Notes: generated by a model from the letters alone, not told the origin. Positions 45,232-53,442 are shown, counted from the first letter of the stretch. The stretch is 64,000 nt of DNA from Siderastrea siderea (GCA_964030785.1 OZ034975.1:46917069-46981068), one strand, 5' to 3'. Made by a program: numbers and translations.

Positions 45232-46275
45232 ATGACGTTGGTGCCCAACTCTTCGTTTTACGTGACGTTGATGAGTCATGCGAGTACCAAAGAGTTTCCT
45301 GGGAACAAGAGTCATCATTTCAGAAACCGATTGCCTAAACCCATCCGATTTATGGGACGAGGATGGATGGTGGGTATGGTGAGTTTATCCTTACCCACCA
45401 TTCCCGTCATAGTGGAAGAAGGAGGCGTGGGTGATTCCCATCCTCTGTTGTACGTACGATGGCACGAACGGGTGTATGCCCAAGACGATCAAGGCAACGA
45501 TCGATGGTGGCATCAACGTCGCGAACTCACTGTCTACGGGCGAGATATGAGAAAGGAATTGGCCTCGTCGACGGGATCGCACTTTTTTCATCAACTGGTG
45601 TACCGTTACGAGCAAAGCCGTGCGAAACAAACCGAACCCAAAAACAAATGGACCGAGGACAATGGCGTCAAATTATACCCGACCTTTGAATGGACCTCCG
45701 AAGGGGATTTGTTATTGAATACGACCAATGTGGATTACAAACGACAAGTGGCGCACGTGTCATGGGGCAGATCCTTGGCTCTGAGAATGGGATGGATTGA
45801 ACAAGTGTCCCCCGGTCAGTATCGATTGGGTCCCAATCTCTTGCAAGAATTTCAAGGCATTTCCACCATTCCCACCCCGACGGATATCCGCGATGCCGCT
45901 AACAAGCCCATCTTTTGGAAAGTCGAGGGGGATTATCTGAAATTGAGTCTATCGTGCCCTTGGCGGTTTGTGAATTTGAACCAGACCTTTCGTCCCTCGT
46001 TGGAATTTCCCTCGGCGCGTCCTTTGCACGTGTATTGTGATGTAGGGACCAGCAGTATGGTAGGGGGCCGCATCACCGATCTCTTACGAGAAATCAAGTA
46101 CCAGCCTCAAAACACCACCCACTTTGAACCTCGACATATTCAATATATCCCAGTACGCAACGAAGTGGTGGAAATCGTCGAAACCCAGTTGGCCGAAACC
46201 AATGGGGATCTGGTGAAATTTGGCGAAGGACATGCCCTCCTGACCCTCCACTTTAAAAGGGAAGTGGTGGTGTGA
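45232..46275 (+). CDS. Penton-like minor capsid protein, paralogue 2
   Basis: 347 residues. It begins with SSFYVTLMSHASTKEFPGN and a GRGWMVGMVSLSLP strand. The C-terminal block is LHVYCDVGTSSMVGGRITDLLREI ... HIQYIPVRNEVVEIVE ... LVKFGEGHALLTLHF. This Y-D-V ... VG ... LLR ... YxPxR ... F.xG...xxLHF signature is that of Polinton penton-like minor capsid proteins. It is closely similar in layout to 46,290 and more distant from 39,817. It sits directly after integrase and ends 15 bases before the next ATG. Confidence 0.7.
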   Translation: MTLVPNSSFYVTLMSHASTKEFPGNKSHHFRNRLPKPIRFMGRGWMVGMVSLSLPTIPVIVEEGGVGDSHPLLYVRWHERVYAQDDQGNDRWWHQRRELTVYGRDMRKELASSTGSHFFHQLVYRYEQSRAKQTEPKNKWTEDNGVKLYPTFEWTSEGDLLLNTTNVDYKRQVAHVSWGRSLALRMGWIEQVSPGQYRLGPNLLQEFQGISTIPTPTDIRDAANKPIFWKVEGDYLKLSLSCPWRFVNLNQTFRPSLEFPSARPLHVYCDVGTSSMVGGRITDLLREIKYQPQNTTHFEPRHIQYIPVRNEVVEIVETQLAETNGDLVKFGEGHALLTLHFKREVVV

Positions 46276-46289
46276 AGAACAAAGACAAC

Positions 46290-47339
46290 ATGTCGTTCTA
46301 CGTGACGTTACCCAGTCATGCCAACCGACGTGAATTTCCCAACAACCAACCCAATTCCTTCAAGATTCGTTTACCTCAACCGTTACGGTTACAAGGAGGT
46401 GGATGGCAAGTGGGGTTGAGTGCCATTTCCTTACCGGATACGCACGTCAATTTGTACGAGTTGGTGCAAAAAGATGGGTTCATCCTATCGACGACCTGGG
46501 ACCAAACCTATCCCAAACCGGGTGGAAAAGACGGGGAAACGGTCGGGCGAAGAGATAGCGCGCAAACCCTCATCAATGACATTCAACATTTGGATTGGGT
46601 GGTGGATGGGGTGAGTTTCATGAAAGCCACCATTGCTCACTTGGAACAACGACGCAAGGAAACGGCGATTCAAGGAGGTCGGTTTACCAATGATCAAGGC
46701 AAACACAGATACGTCAAGTTTCGTTGGGAAGGCGACGATCTCATCATCGACAACACCAATGTCTGTCATTGCAAAACCGACACGCCAGCCCTGTACATCT
46801 ACACCAAGTTGGCTGTCAAGATGGGATGGTTACGTAAAATTAGCAGTGGGTTGATTTTGGGGCCCAACTTACAACAAGACTTCATGGGGGATCAAATCCC
46901 CAACATGACAAAACCCGTTGGCAACGATTGGAACGATGTGGACGACGATCAGCACAACCCGGTCTTTTGGACGGTGCGTGCGTTTTTACCGGATCATTTA
47001 CAATTGAGTATGAGTTGTGGGTGGCGTTTCACCAACTTGAATGTAGCGTTTCGTTCAGTGGTGGGAGATCCCTCGCGATCGTTGCACGTGTACTCGGACG
47101 TGGCAGGCAGTATGATGGTCGGCAATCGCGTGACCGATTTGTTGCGTGAAATCCATTACAAGCGGGAAGGCAGAGGTACCATGTACTTTGAACCGTTGCA
47201 CATTCATTACCTACCGCTTCGTAATGAAGTGATGGAAATCATTCAAATGCAAGTCACCGAAACGTCTGGCACCGAGGATAAGTTGGTCAGGTTTGGCCAA
47301 GGCAACACCCTGGTCACCTTGCACTTCAAAAAGACATAA
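46290..47339 (+). CDS. Penton-like minor capsid protein, paralogue 3
   Basis: 349 residues from ATG 46,290; an earlier GTG in frame overlaps the previous stop and is not used. Same N-terminal (SFYVTLPSHANRREFPNNQ) and C-terminal signatures (LHVYSDVAGSMMVGNRVTDL, HYLPLRNEVMEI, LVRFGQGNTLVTLHF) as 45,232. A tandem duplication with strong divergence in the middle third is the simplest reading. Expected at capsid vertices; two or three paralogues could form a mixed penton or a spike. Confidence 0.7.
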   Translation: MSFYVTLPSHANRREFPNNQPNSFKIRLPQPLRLQGGGWQVGLSAISLPDTHVNLYELVQKDGFILSTTWDQTYPKPGGKDGETVGRRDSAQTLINDIQHLDWVVDGVSFMKATIAHLEQRRKETAIQGGRFTNDQGKHRYVKFRWEGDDLIIDNTNVCHCKTDTPALYIYTKLAVKMGWLRKISSGLILGPNLQQDFMGDQIPNMTKPVGNDWNDVDDDQHNPVFWTVRAFLPDHLQLSMSCGWRFTNLNVAFRSVVGDPSRSLHVYSDVAGSMMVGNRVTDLLREIHYKREGRGTMYFEPLHIHYLPLRNEVMEIIQMQVTETSGTEDKLVRFGQGNTLVTLHFKKT

Positions 47340-47368
47340 AAAGGGAAAAAGGGGATGGTCAGTCAAAG

Positions 47369-47554
47369 ATGCCAAAGACAAGAGCACGTCGAAGAAGGCA
47401 ACGAGGCGGTCTCTTGCCTCTGGCGGCTCTCGTGCCAGCCTTGATGGCTGTGGGGAAAGCTGCCGCGTTGGGAGCAGTGGGTGGTGCGGCGGGTTACGGT
47501 GGTAAAAAAGCCATCGAAGCAGCGACCACTCGGAAGAAAAAGAAAGGCCGATGA
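47369..47554 (+). CDS. pX/mu-like small basic virion protein 1
   Basis: 61 residues: an Arg-rich start (TRARRRRQRGG), then a hydrophobic Ala/Leu/Gly-rich helix (LLPLAALVPALMAVGKAA) and a Lys-rich end. The Arg-rich block, then a GG site, then a hydrophobic helix is the layout of the adenovirus pX (mu) precursor, which is cut by the viral protease at a GG site. The QRGG motif (residues 11-14) recurs in several other proteins here. Likely DNA-condensing core protein. Confidence 0.6.
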   Translation: MPKTRARRRRQRGGLLPLAALVPALMAVGKAAALGAVGGAAGYGGKKAIEAATTRKKKKGR

Positions 47555-47620
47555 CGGTATAAAAAGACAAACGGGGTGACGTGAAGCATAGACCTTGGTG
47601 AAAGAGCAAAGAAGACAACC

Positions 47621-47947
47621 ATGCGAGGGGGAAGTTTGACACGATTTCGGACAGACGAGTGGTATGATCAATACGGCAGTGGGTTGATGAGGGAGGTCAT
47701 GCGTGGTGGGTTCCAAGGCCTTAAAAGCACGCGAAATCCTTTAAAACTGCCTAGAAATATCAAGAGAGGATTGAATGCAGGGTTAACACGCGGTGTTAAA
47801 CGCAAAGCCGAACAAGTCATTAAAAAAGAAATCACCAAACAAGCCAAGAAAGCCTTGAATCAGAAGAACGTGAAAGACGCCGTGCGTGTGGCTAGTGCTT
47901 TGTTTCCCAAGCAAGTCAAACGTGCGCGAGATATTTTGGGAGTGTAA
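47621..47947 (+). CDS. Basic virion protein with MRGG motifs
   Basis: 108 residues, rich in Lys/Arg. It starts MRGGSL and repeats MRGGF at about residue 27, both similar to adenain-type GG cleavage sites. The C-terminal half is helical and basic (KRKAEQVIKKEITKQAKKAL). Context (between pX-like and capsid genes) suggests a core or pVI-like internal capsid protein. Its stop TAA overlaps the next ATG (TAATG), which would allow termination-reinitiation. A TATA-like TATAAAAA is at 47,559. Confidence 0.5.
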   Translation: MRGGSLTRFRTDEWYDQYGSGLMREVMRGGFQGLKSTRNPLKLPRNIKRGLNAGLTRGVKRKAEQVIKKEITKQAKKALNQKNVKDAVRVASALFPKQVKRARDILGV

Positions 47948-48171
47948 TGGATCCCGTGCATTCACGACCTCGACGGATTCGTAGTAATCGAGGGTTGTCT
48001 CAATGGGGAGGACTGTATCCGTTTTGGAAACTCAGGAGAGGACAACGTGGTGGCTGGTTGAGTGCCGAGGTGATGAGAGTCCCCGGGTTTGATTTGAGAC
48101 AACGTTTAGCACGACGACGACGCTATAAAAACCCCTCACGACGACGACGGGGTACCACTCGACGACGTTAA
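47947..48171 (+). CDS. Arg-rich core protein
   Basis: 74 residues, about a third Arg, ending in protamine-like RRRRGTTRRR. GQRGGWLSAE lies in the middle (residues about 31-40), again the QRGG motif. It overlaps the preceding stop by one base. Likely condenses genome DNA in the particle. A TATAAAAA at 48,124, inside this gene, is 50 bases before the major capsid ATG. Confidence 0.55.
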   Translation: MDPVHSRPRRIRSNRGLSQWGGLYPFWKLRRGQRGGWLSAEVMRVPGFDLRQRLARRRRYKNPSRRRRGTTRRR

Positions 48172-48173
48172 AC

Positions 48174-49574
48174 ATGCCTGACGTGAGTACACAAACCGCC
48201 CCGGCGCATCCGCGTTCCGAAGGGACCGTCAACCCGGCGTTACGGATTTTCAAGGTGCCACCGACCGACATTAGCATCAATGCCTATCGCATGGTCACCA
48301 TTCAACCCACCACCACGGGTATCAATCCCATGGAATTCATCATACCGGGGTTGGACGATTTTGTGGATTTGGGACGCAGTTACTTTACCATGGAATTGAG
48401 TTTGAAAAAGGACGATGCCGGGAACTTGGTGGCCAATCAGAAATTGTGGCCCGTCAATAATTTGGCCCATTCCATCATCAAGCAAATTGACTTGCAGTTG
48501 AATGGCACGTTGATCAGTCCACAATCCGACACGTATCATTACAAAGCTTACGTGGAAACCTTGCTGAATTATGATCGAGAAGATGGCAAGACCGTGTTAG
48601 GACCTCAAGGATGGTTCAATCAAGTGGATTCCCCACCCGAATGGACGAACAACAATACCAACAGTGCCACACCGCATCAAAATTGGCGTGATCTCAGTGC
48701 CAATCACAAAGGGGCGTTGGCTGCCATGGTAGCTGAAGTGGCCAAGTATGCTGGAGGTGTCACCCACAGTCTAGTGTTTACCCCCCACTTGGAAGTGTTT
48801 CACACTGGCAAATTGTTGGTGCCTGGTATCGAAATCAAGATGAAATTTCATTTCAACAGCCCCAGCCTGTTTTTGAATGGAGTGGCTCTAGCTGGCCGAT
48901 TGATTGAAGGGGATGTGAAACTACGGTTTCATCTCTGTCAACTGCGTTTGAATGACGCCATCTACAGAAGTTTATCTGAAAAAAGACACAATGAAGGCCA
49001 AGTGGCTGCTTACCCGACCGTCCGCAGTGAAATCCGAACCTTCAGCATGCAAGGCAACCTGGTCCGCTTTGATATTCCTAACCTGTTTCAAAACAGAATA
49101 CCTGACCGATTGATTGTAGGGTTGTTGGACAGCCGCGCCTTCAATGGAGATGTGACCCGAGATCCTTTCTGTTTCCAGAAATTTGGTCTGACCTCCATTC
49201 GACAGATTGTCAAAGGAGAAGAATACCCTTATGAAACCCTCCAGTTAGTGCACAACAATGGCACCCGAGATAATCTAGGTTACTTCCGTTTTCTGCAAGC
49301 CAGTGGTGCCTGGTGTAAAAAGAAAGGCAATATGGTAGAACTAGAAGATTGGGGCCAAGCTAAAAATTGTACCTTGTACATGTTTGACAATGTGGCCAAT
49401 GGATGTGCTGACAGTCAAAACCTCAACCCCAAGCAAACAGGCGATTTACAACTGGTCTTGGAATTTGGAGCCGCCCCCGGTGTCAATATAACCGTACTCG
49501 TGTATGGGGAATTTGAGAACTTGCTGGAGATTGACCGCAACGGAGCCGTGTTGTATAACATTTACCAGCACTGA
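48174..49574 (+). CDS. MCP: Major capsid protein, double jelly-roll
   Basis: 466 residues, the usual size for Polinton major capsid proteins, which in invertebrate annotations appear as F54H12.2-like proteins. Features: an N-terminal YRMVTIQPTTTGINPMEFII-type strand, LGRSYFTMELSL, LAHSIIKQIDLQLNGTLISP and YHYKAYVETLLNY (first jelly roll). Later HTGKLLVPGIEIKMKFHFN and LVLEFGAAPGVNITVLVYGE form the second roll, ending near the C-terminus. It forms the trimeric hexon-like capsomers. Complete, with no frameshift, and directly followed by the protease gene. Confidence 0.88.
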   Translation: MPDVSTQTAPAHPRSEGTVNPALRIFKVPPTDISINAYRMVTIQPTTTGINPMEFIIPGLDDFVDLGRSYFTMELSLKKDDAGNLVANQKLWPVNNLAHSIIKQIDLQLNGTLISPQSDTYHYKAYVETLLNYDREDGKTVLGPQGWFNQVDSPPEWTNNNTNSATPHQNWRDLSANHKGALAAMVAEVAKYAGGVTHSLVFTPHLEVFHTGKLLVPGIEIKMKFHFNSPSLFLNGVALAGRLIEGDVKLRFHLCQLRLNDAIYRSLSEKRHNEGQVAAYPTVRSEIRTFSMQGNLVRFDIPNLFQNRIPDRLIVGLLDSRAFNGDVTRDPFCFQKFGLTSIRQIVKGEEYPYETLQLVHNNGTRDNLGYFRFLQASGAWCKKKGNMVELEDWGQAKNCTLYMFDNVANGCADSQNLNPKQTGDLQLVLEFGAAPGVNITVLVYGEFENLLEIDRNGAVLYNIYQH

Positions 49575-49576
49575 AG

Positions 49577-50116
49577 ATGGAACATGTGGCCTTGAATAAT
49601 GTGCAATTGGATTATTTAGCCCGAGACGACCCCCAATTGAACCCTGTCTTTTACGGGACGGTAGCCTGTGATCGTTTACCCAAGAGTCCTGTCAAGACCC
49701 AACCCCAAGGGTACATTGTGAATACGGACCCACACGATCAACCGGGACAACATTGGTTAGCGGTGTGGACGGATGGAAAGGTGTGTGAAGTCCTGGACAG
49801 TTATGCTTTGCCCATGGACACGTACGTGCAAGCTACCCCGTTACGAGATTGGATTGTCCAACATTGGAAGTATGTGGTGACCAATGGCAAGTCCCTCCAA
49901 GCCATTTCAAGCAAGAGTTGTGGTGATTACGCCTTGTTGTACTTGAAAGCCAAATCCCGTGGACGAACCTTGCAAGCGTTTTTAAATGAGTTTTCGGATC
50001 ATGATTATGTTAGTAATGACCATCAAGCCGGTCAACGCCTTCAACAATTGATTGTAGGTCAAGAAGCCAGATGGTATCAACTTTGTTGTCATCCGTATCA
50101 TCAATGTAATCATTAA
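49577..50116 (+). CDS. PRO: Adenain-like cysteine protease
   Basis: 179 residues. The catalytic set can be read: H59 (QHWLAVW), D74 (EVLDSYA), Q108 (oxyanion) and C115 (SKSCGDYAL). This is the order and spacing of adenovirus proteinase/ULP1-type enzymes. It processes capsid and core precursors during maturation; the QRGG/MRGG sites in neighbouring small proteins are likely substrates. The start is 3 bases after the capsid stop. Length is near that of adenain. Confidence 0.88.
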   Translation: MEHVALNNVQLDYLARDDPQLNPVFYGTVACDRLPKSPVKTQPQGYIVNTDPHDQPGQHWLAVWTDGKVCEVLDSYALPMDTYVQATPLRDWIVQHWKYVVTNGKSLQAISSKSCGDYALLYLKAKSRGRTLQAFLNEFSDHDYVSNDHQAGQRLQQLIVGQEARWYQLCCHPYHQCNH

Positions 50117-50144
50117 ATAAAAAAGTTCGTTGGAAAACGGTGTC

Positions 50145-50230
50145 GGAGTCGTAGCTCAGTGGGTAGAGCCTTTGGATCCCCTCGAATACATGAGGAGGGT
50201 CGTGCGTGGGTTCGAGTCCCACCGATTCCA
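50145..50230 (+). tRNA. tRNA-like gene with atypical anticodon region
   Basis: GGAGTCG pairs with CGATTCC (acceptor arm, one G-T pair). GCTC/GAGC forms the D arm inside a good box A (TAGCTCAGTGGGTAGAGC), and GTGGG/CCCAC forms the T arm around box B (GGTTCGAGTCCC). The 36 bases between position 26 and the T arm are 13 too many for a simple tRNA and do not give a clean 5-bp anticodon stem. They do form a hairpin CCCCTC...GAGGAGGG. It may be an intron-bearing, type II, or decayed tRNA. It stands between protease and ATPase. Anticodon not assigned. Confidence 0.5.
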
Positions 50231-50274
50231 ATAAAAAGGTGCCTTTTTTTTTCTAAGGGTAGTTCGTCATCATC

Positions 50275-50928
50275 ATGCAAACGGGGAAACCGTTTCGTTT
50301 TCATACGCCTTCCTCTATCTTGGTGGTGGGTCCTTCGGGATGTGGCAAAACCGTGTTTACGGAAAAACTCTTGGTAGACAACCCCGATTTGTTTGAAAGT
50401 CCACCGACCCAAATGCATTATTGTTATGGGGCCTGGCAAGATCGATTTCAAGGCATGCAAGATCAAGGGGTGGTGTTTCACGAAGGGATTCCCGATCATG
50501 AGGCGTTGGTCCAATGGTTTCCTGAAGGACACGGGGTCCTGGTCTTGGATGATTTAATGGACGAAGGGAGTCACGATAAACGCGTGTTGGATTTATTCAC
50601 CAAACATTCACATCATCAAGGGGTGACCGTCCTATACTTGTGCCAAGACATGTTTCCCGTCGGTCGCTATGCTAAAAGTATATCCCGCAATGCCCATTAC
50701 ATCGTGGCGTTCAAGAACCCCCGAGATCAATTAGGGGTACGCAATGTCATGCTTCAATCGTTTCCGACCACTTGGAAAGACACATTGGAGACGTTTCATC
50801 AAGCCACTACACGACCGTATGGGTATTTGGTCTTGGATTTACATCCCGCCTCCTCCGATCAACAACGGGTGTTGAGTCACCTGTTAAAAGACGAAGGATG
50901 GACTCGCACCTATCAAAAACGACTATAA
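50275..50928 (+). CDS. ATP: Genome-packaging ATPase, FtsK/HerA-type (A32-like)
   Basis: 217 residues. Walker A GPSGCGKT at residues 19-26, Walker B GVLVLDDL at about 87-94, then a KHSHHQGVTVLYLCQDMF sensor-like segment and ARG-containing C-terminal part. This matches the small packaging ATPases of Polintons, which drive DNA into preformed capsids. Length fits the family. A TATA-like TATAAAG at 50,924, at its end, is 43 bases before the next ATG. Confidence 0.88.
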   Translation: MQTGKPFRFHTPSSILVVGPSGCGKTVFTEKLLVDNPDLFESPPTQMHYCYGAWQDRFQGMQDQGVVFHEGIPDHEALVQWFPEGHGVLVLDDLMDEGSHDKRVLDLFTKHSHHQGVTVLYLCQDMFPVGRYAKSISRNAHYIVAFKNPRDQLGVRNVMLQSFPTTWKDTLETFHQATTRPYGYLVLDLHPASSDQQRVLSHLLKDEGWTRTYQKRL

Positions 50929-50966
50929 AGGCACCCCCTTGGAACAGGTAAAAAGAGAGAGCGACC

Positions 50967-51894
50967 ATGGCCGATGATGACCGTCAACCTCCGCAATCGT
51001 ACGATACCGTGTCCCCTGCGGGGGTGGGAGCGGCCAGCGGCAATCAAATGTCCCCAAGGGCCTGGCAAGATTTATTTTGGTCGGGAGACCAAGGCCTTCT
51101 CGACGTCGCCCAGGAGGAAATAGGCGACGAACCCCTCTATCGGTTTATGCAATCCATCCCCCCTGTCGGTGTAGATGGTGTGCCCCCTGTGCAGGCCTCT
51201 TCCCCAGCCGGGGTAGGAAGTCAAGGAAGTCAATCCTACCGTAGCATACACACCACCCCGGAGTCTTCTGGTGCACGAACCCCTGCGAGTCCTCCTAGCG
51301 TACCCTTGGCAGCGGGGTGCTCGAACAGCAGCGGGTGCTGGGGGTGATGGTAATGGACGTGGTGGTGGACGTGGTGGACGTGGTGGTGGACGTGGTGGTG
51401 GTGGTGCTGGTGGTGGTGGACGTGGTGGTGGTGGTGCTGGTGGTGGACGTGGTGGTGGTGCTGGTGGAGGTGGTGGTGCTGGTGGTGGTGGTGGTGGTGG
51501 AGGTGCTGGTGGTGCTGGTGCTGGTGGTGCTGGTGGTGGAGGTGGTGGTGGAGGTGGTGGTGGAGGTGGTGGTGGTGGAGGTGGTGGTGGGGGTCGTCGT
51601 GGACGACGACCGAGACGAATACGAGGACGACGACGAAATACCCCCACTTCCCCTTTGACACCTGCCTCCAATCCAGCCAGCCTTCGAGGATCTTGGACAT
51701 CTGGGAGTCCACCCCCTCGTACCTTGCGTCAAGCAGATTTACAACGACGTTTACGTATGCTGTTACAAGATCAAGAACAGTTGGCCCAAGGACGTGAAAT
51801 TGCCAATGTCACCATGACCAATAGCATTGTGACCAGTTATAAACAAGGAGGAGCACCGAGCGTACAAACCTCGTCGTCCCGTGTTTCGCCGTGA
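50967..51894 (+). pseudogene. Gly/Arg-rich structural-type protein, frameshifted
   Basis: The first part (50,967 to about 51,315) encodes a Pro/Ser/Gly-rich acidic segment. From about 51,320 the coherent reading continues one frame over: a long GGR/GGX tract (about 100 residues), an RRGRRPRRIRGRRR basic block and a helical C-terminus (LRQADLQRRLRMLLQDQEQL) ending at 51,892-51,894. The switch falls in or near a GGGG run at about 51,314-51,317, so a one-base indel (mutation or assembly error) is likely. The RGG-like tract could bind nucleic acid. Poly-His, poly-Thr and poly-Pro frames on the other strand are artefacts of the GGN repeat. Confidence 0.6.
51350..51595 (+). repeat. GGN (GGT/GGA/CGT) trinucleotide-like tract
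   Basis: About 245 bases of nearly pure GGT, GGA, CGT and GCT codons encoding Gly, Arg and Ala. The G-rich plus strand could form G-quadruplexes, and length instability is expected. Confidence 0.9.
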
Positions 51895-51896
51895 GG

Positions 51897-52559
51897 ATGA
51901 AAACCGTCGTGTCGTTATTGAATGGATCGAAACAGCATGGTCTTCCCTTCCCCCCAGAATTATTACAACGGATGGATTCCTTGTATGCCTTTTATCATCA
52001 ACAATGGTGGTGTTATCGAAAAATGTTGAATCATTACAGGTGTATCAATGCCTTGTTCAATGGCATGGCCTTACTTCTGATGGCTGCCGGTATGATTGCG
52101 GGCCCCCTTTTGGAAAATAGTACGTTGGTAGCGTGTTTGGCGGCCGTAGGCACCGTGGTCAAAGGATGGAATGATTTTAAACAATACCGATTTAAAGTGA
52201 CCATGAGTCGGTTTGCGTTTACCACCTATGCCAAAGCCTTGACCGAATTGAAAACCCATGTGCGGGGTATTCCCTTGGAGGATCTGGAACGATTTTTAAT
52301 CAAGATGCAAACCTTGGATGATACCATTGTGGATTTCACCCCTCCGTTACCTAAACGATGTCTCCAAGATTACCATGGTCATTTTGTGTACCAACCCTTG
52401 GAAGCCCTATGCTATGTAGATGGATGTCCTCGTCCCTTGAGACCCAAAGACTATTGGATCCATAAAAAGCCGCTCCCTCCTAGTCCCACACTCTTAGAAC
52501 CATGGCCGTCCAACGAAGACGACGACGCAGAAAAAGGAAACAAAGAGGAGGGGCTTTAA
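51897..52559 (+). CDS. Two-transmembrane protein (SLATT-like layout)
   Basis: 220 residues from ATG 51,897, 2 bases after the upstream TGA; the earlier GTG is not needed. Two adjacent hydrophobic helices (CINALFNGMALLLMAAGMIAG and STLVACLAAVGTVVKGW, residues about 45-90) follow a short aromatic N-terminus. A long helical, probably cytosolic stretch (FKVTMSRFAFTTYAKALTEL) comes next, then a Pro-rich C-terminus. Two TMs followed by a charged helix recalls SLATT domains, which in prokaryotes pair with SLOG sensors. It could equally be a Polinton virion-membrane or entry-related protein. No family match is certain. Confidence 0.5.
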   Translation: MKTVVSLLNGSKQHGLPFPPELLQRMDSLYAFYHQQWWCYRKMLNHYRCINALFNGMALLLMAAGMIAGPLLENSTLVACLAAVGTVVKGWNDFKQYRFKVTMSRFAFTTYAKALTELKTHVRGIPLEDLERFLIKMQTLDDTIVDFTPPLPKRCLQDYHGHFVYQPLEALCYVDGCPRPLRPKDYWIHKKPLPPSPTLLEPWPSNEDDDAEKGNKEEGL

Positions 52560-52831
52560 TGCGCCGCAAACCCCGTTTGGTGGATAAAATTGCCCATGGC
52601 ATGAGTATGTTTCTATCAGGTCCCGCCCCTGGGTTTGGACTGGCTTTAGGCAAATTAGGCGGTCAAGCCTTGAAAGGCATTACCGATAATGTACAACATT
52701 ACCGACGACAACGAGGTGGGGGTTGGTGGCAAGATTTCAAACGCAATACCCGTCAAGGCTATAAAGAGTCGCGAGACGCCATCAAACAAGACAAAGCCCT
52801 TCAACGTCTATTGACGGGTCGACCATGGTGA
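52502..52831 (+). CDS. Basic virion protein with QRGG motifs
   Basis: 109 residues. The N-terminus QRRRRRRKRKQRGGAL carries QRGG at residues 14-17, and a second YRRQRGGGWW lies near residue 70. Between them is a Gly/Leu-rich hydrophobic stretch (MFLSGPAPGFGLALGKLGGQ). The C-terminus is basic. It overlaps the previous gene by 58 bases in another frame. Likely a protease-matured core or capsid-associated protein. Confidence 0.55.
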   Translation: MAVQRRRRRRKRKQRGGALMRRKPRLVDKIAHGMSMFLSGPAPGFGLALGKLGGQALKGITDNVQHYRRQRGGGWWQDFKRNTRQGYKESRDAIKQDKALQRLLTGRPW

Positions 52832-52986
52832 GGAGGAGAAGACGACGCCGTCAACGAGGCGGTTTTTTAAATCTATTGGTGCCCGCTATGGCAGGATTGG
52901 GGAAAGCCGTGGCCTTGGAAACGGATAAACGTATAAAACGCACGATTCAAAAAGCCAATCAACGGTATCGTCGTCGTCACCGATAA
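52825..52986 (+). CDS. pX/mu-like small basic virion protein 2
   Basis: 53 residues from ATG 52,825, overlapping the previous stop by 7 bases. Arg block RRRRRRQRGG, then FLNLLVPAMAGLGKAVAL (hydrophobic helix), then a basic tail (ANQRYRRRHR). It has the same layout as the 47,369 protein, so it is a probable paralogue. Short, but the layout, QRGG motif and tight packing (next ATG 4 bases after the stop) support it. Confidence 0.6.
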   Translation: MVRRRRRRRQRGGFLNLLVPAMAGLGKAVALETDKRIKRTIQKANQRYRRRHR

Positions 52987-52989
52987 AGG

Positions 52990-53307
52990 ATGCAACGTCT
53001 TCGACGTCAATTACCGTTTTTACGGTCCATGTTACAAGAAGCCAATGGTTCCAAACGTCAAGAGTTGTTACAACATGCCAATGCCGATCAAATCAATGCT
53101 GTGAGTGAATTGGTGTTGAACTTTTTAAAAAACAAGATTCCTGTGACCCCACCCATGCTGGCTAAACTTCAACCCTATAAAAAGGTACTACGTGATTTGG
53201 GACGTCGTCGACATTCCGTCAAAAAACGTCGTCAGTGGTTAGTCCGACAAAAAGGACAAGGGTTGTTTCAAGGACTTCACGAGGTGCTATGTCAATGTGT
53301 TCGTTAA
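52990..53307 (+). CDS. Polinton helical basic protein
   Basis: 105 residues. Features LLQHANADQINAVSELVLNF, a middle Pro-containing segment (IPVTPPMLAKLQPYKKVLRDL) and a basic end (RRHSVKKRRQWLVRQKGQG). Similar helical proteins with a basic RRxSVKKRR tail next to a hydrophobic GG-containing end are common in invertebrate Polintons, where the tail may be cleaved by the protease. Exact role unknown; virion core component is the best guess. Confidence 0.5.
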   Translation: MQRLRRQLPFLRSMLQEANGSKRQELLQHANADQINAVSELVLNFLKNKIPVTPPMLAKLQPYKKVLRDLGRRRHSVKKRRQWLVRQKGQGLFQGLHEVLCQCVR

Positions 53308-53442
53308 CCCTCCCTACGTGGATGGCTCTATTACAAGAGGCCAATCGGCAAACCGACAAGTGGAAAGACGAGTGTCATTATTGGAAGCATAAATATCACC
53401 TGTTGTATCGAGAGTACCAACACATCTTAAGTGGCATTCTCG
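53289..53442 (+). pseudogene. Small helical protein, 3' end disrupted by TTAA transposon
   Basis: From ATG 53,289 (overlapping the preceding gene by 19 bases) the frame encodes a Trp/Tyr-rich helical segment (LLQEANRQTDKWKDECHYWKHKYHLL). At 53,427-53,430 it meets the TTAA duplicated by the 5.4-kb element; codons after that belong to the transposon end. On the far side of the insertion the same frame has a stop within a few codons, so only the extreme C-terminus was affected. Confidence 0.45.

Noticed and set aside
51236..51732. Long minus-strand frames rich in His, Thr or Pro over the GGN tract
   Set aside because: They arise because a GGN/CGN repeat has no stops in any frame; the plus-strand Gly/Arg reading has meaningful flanks on both sides.
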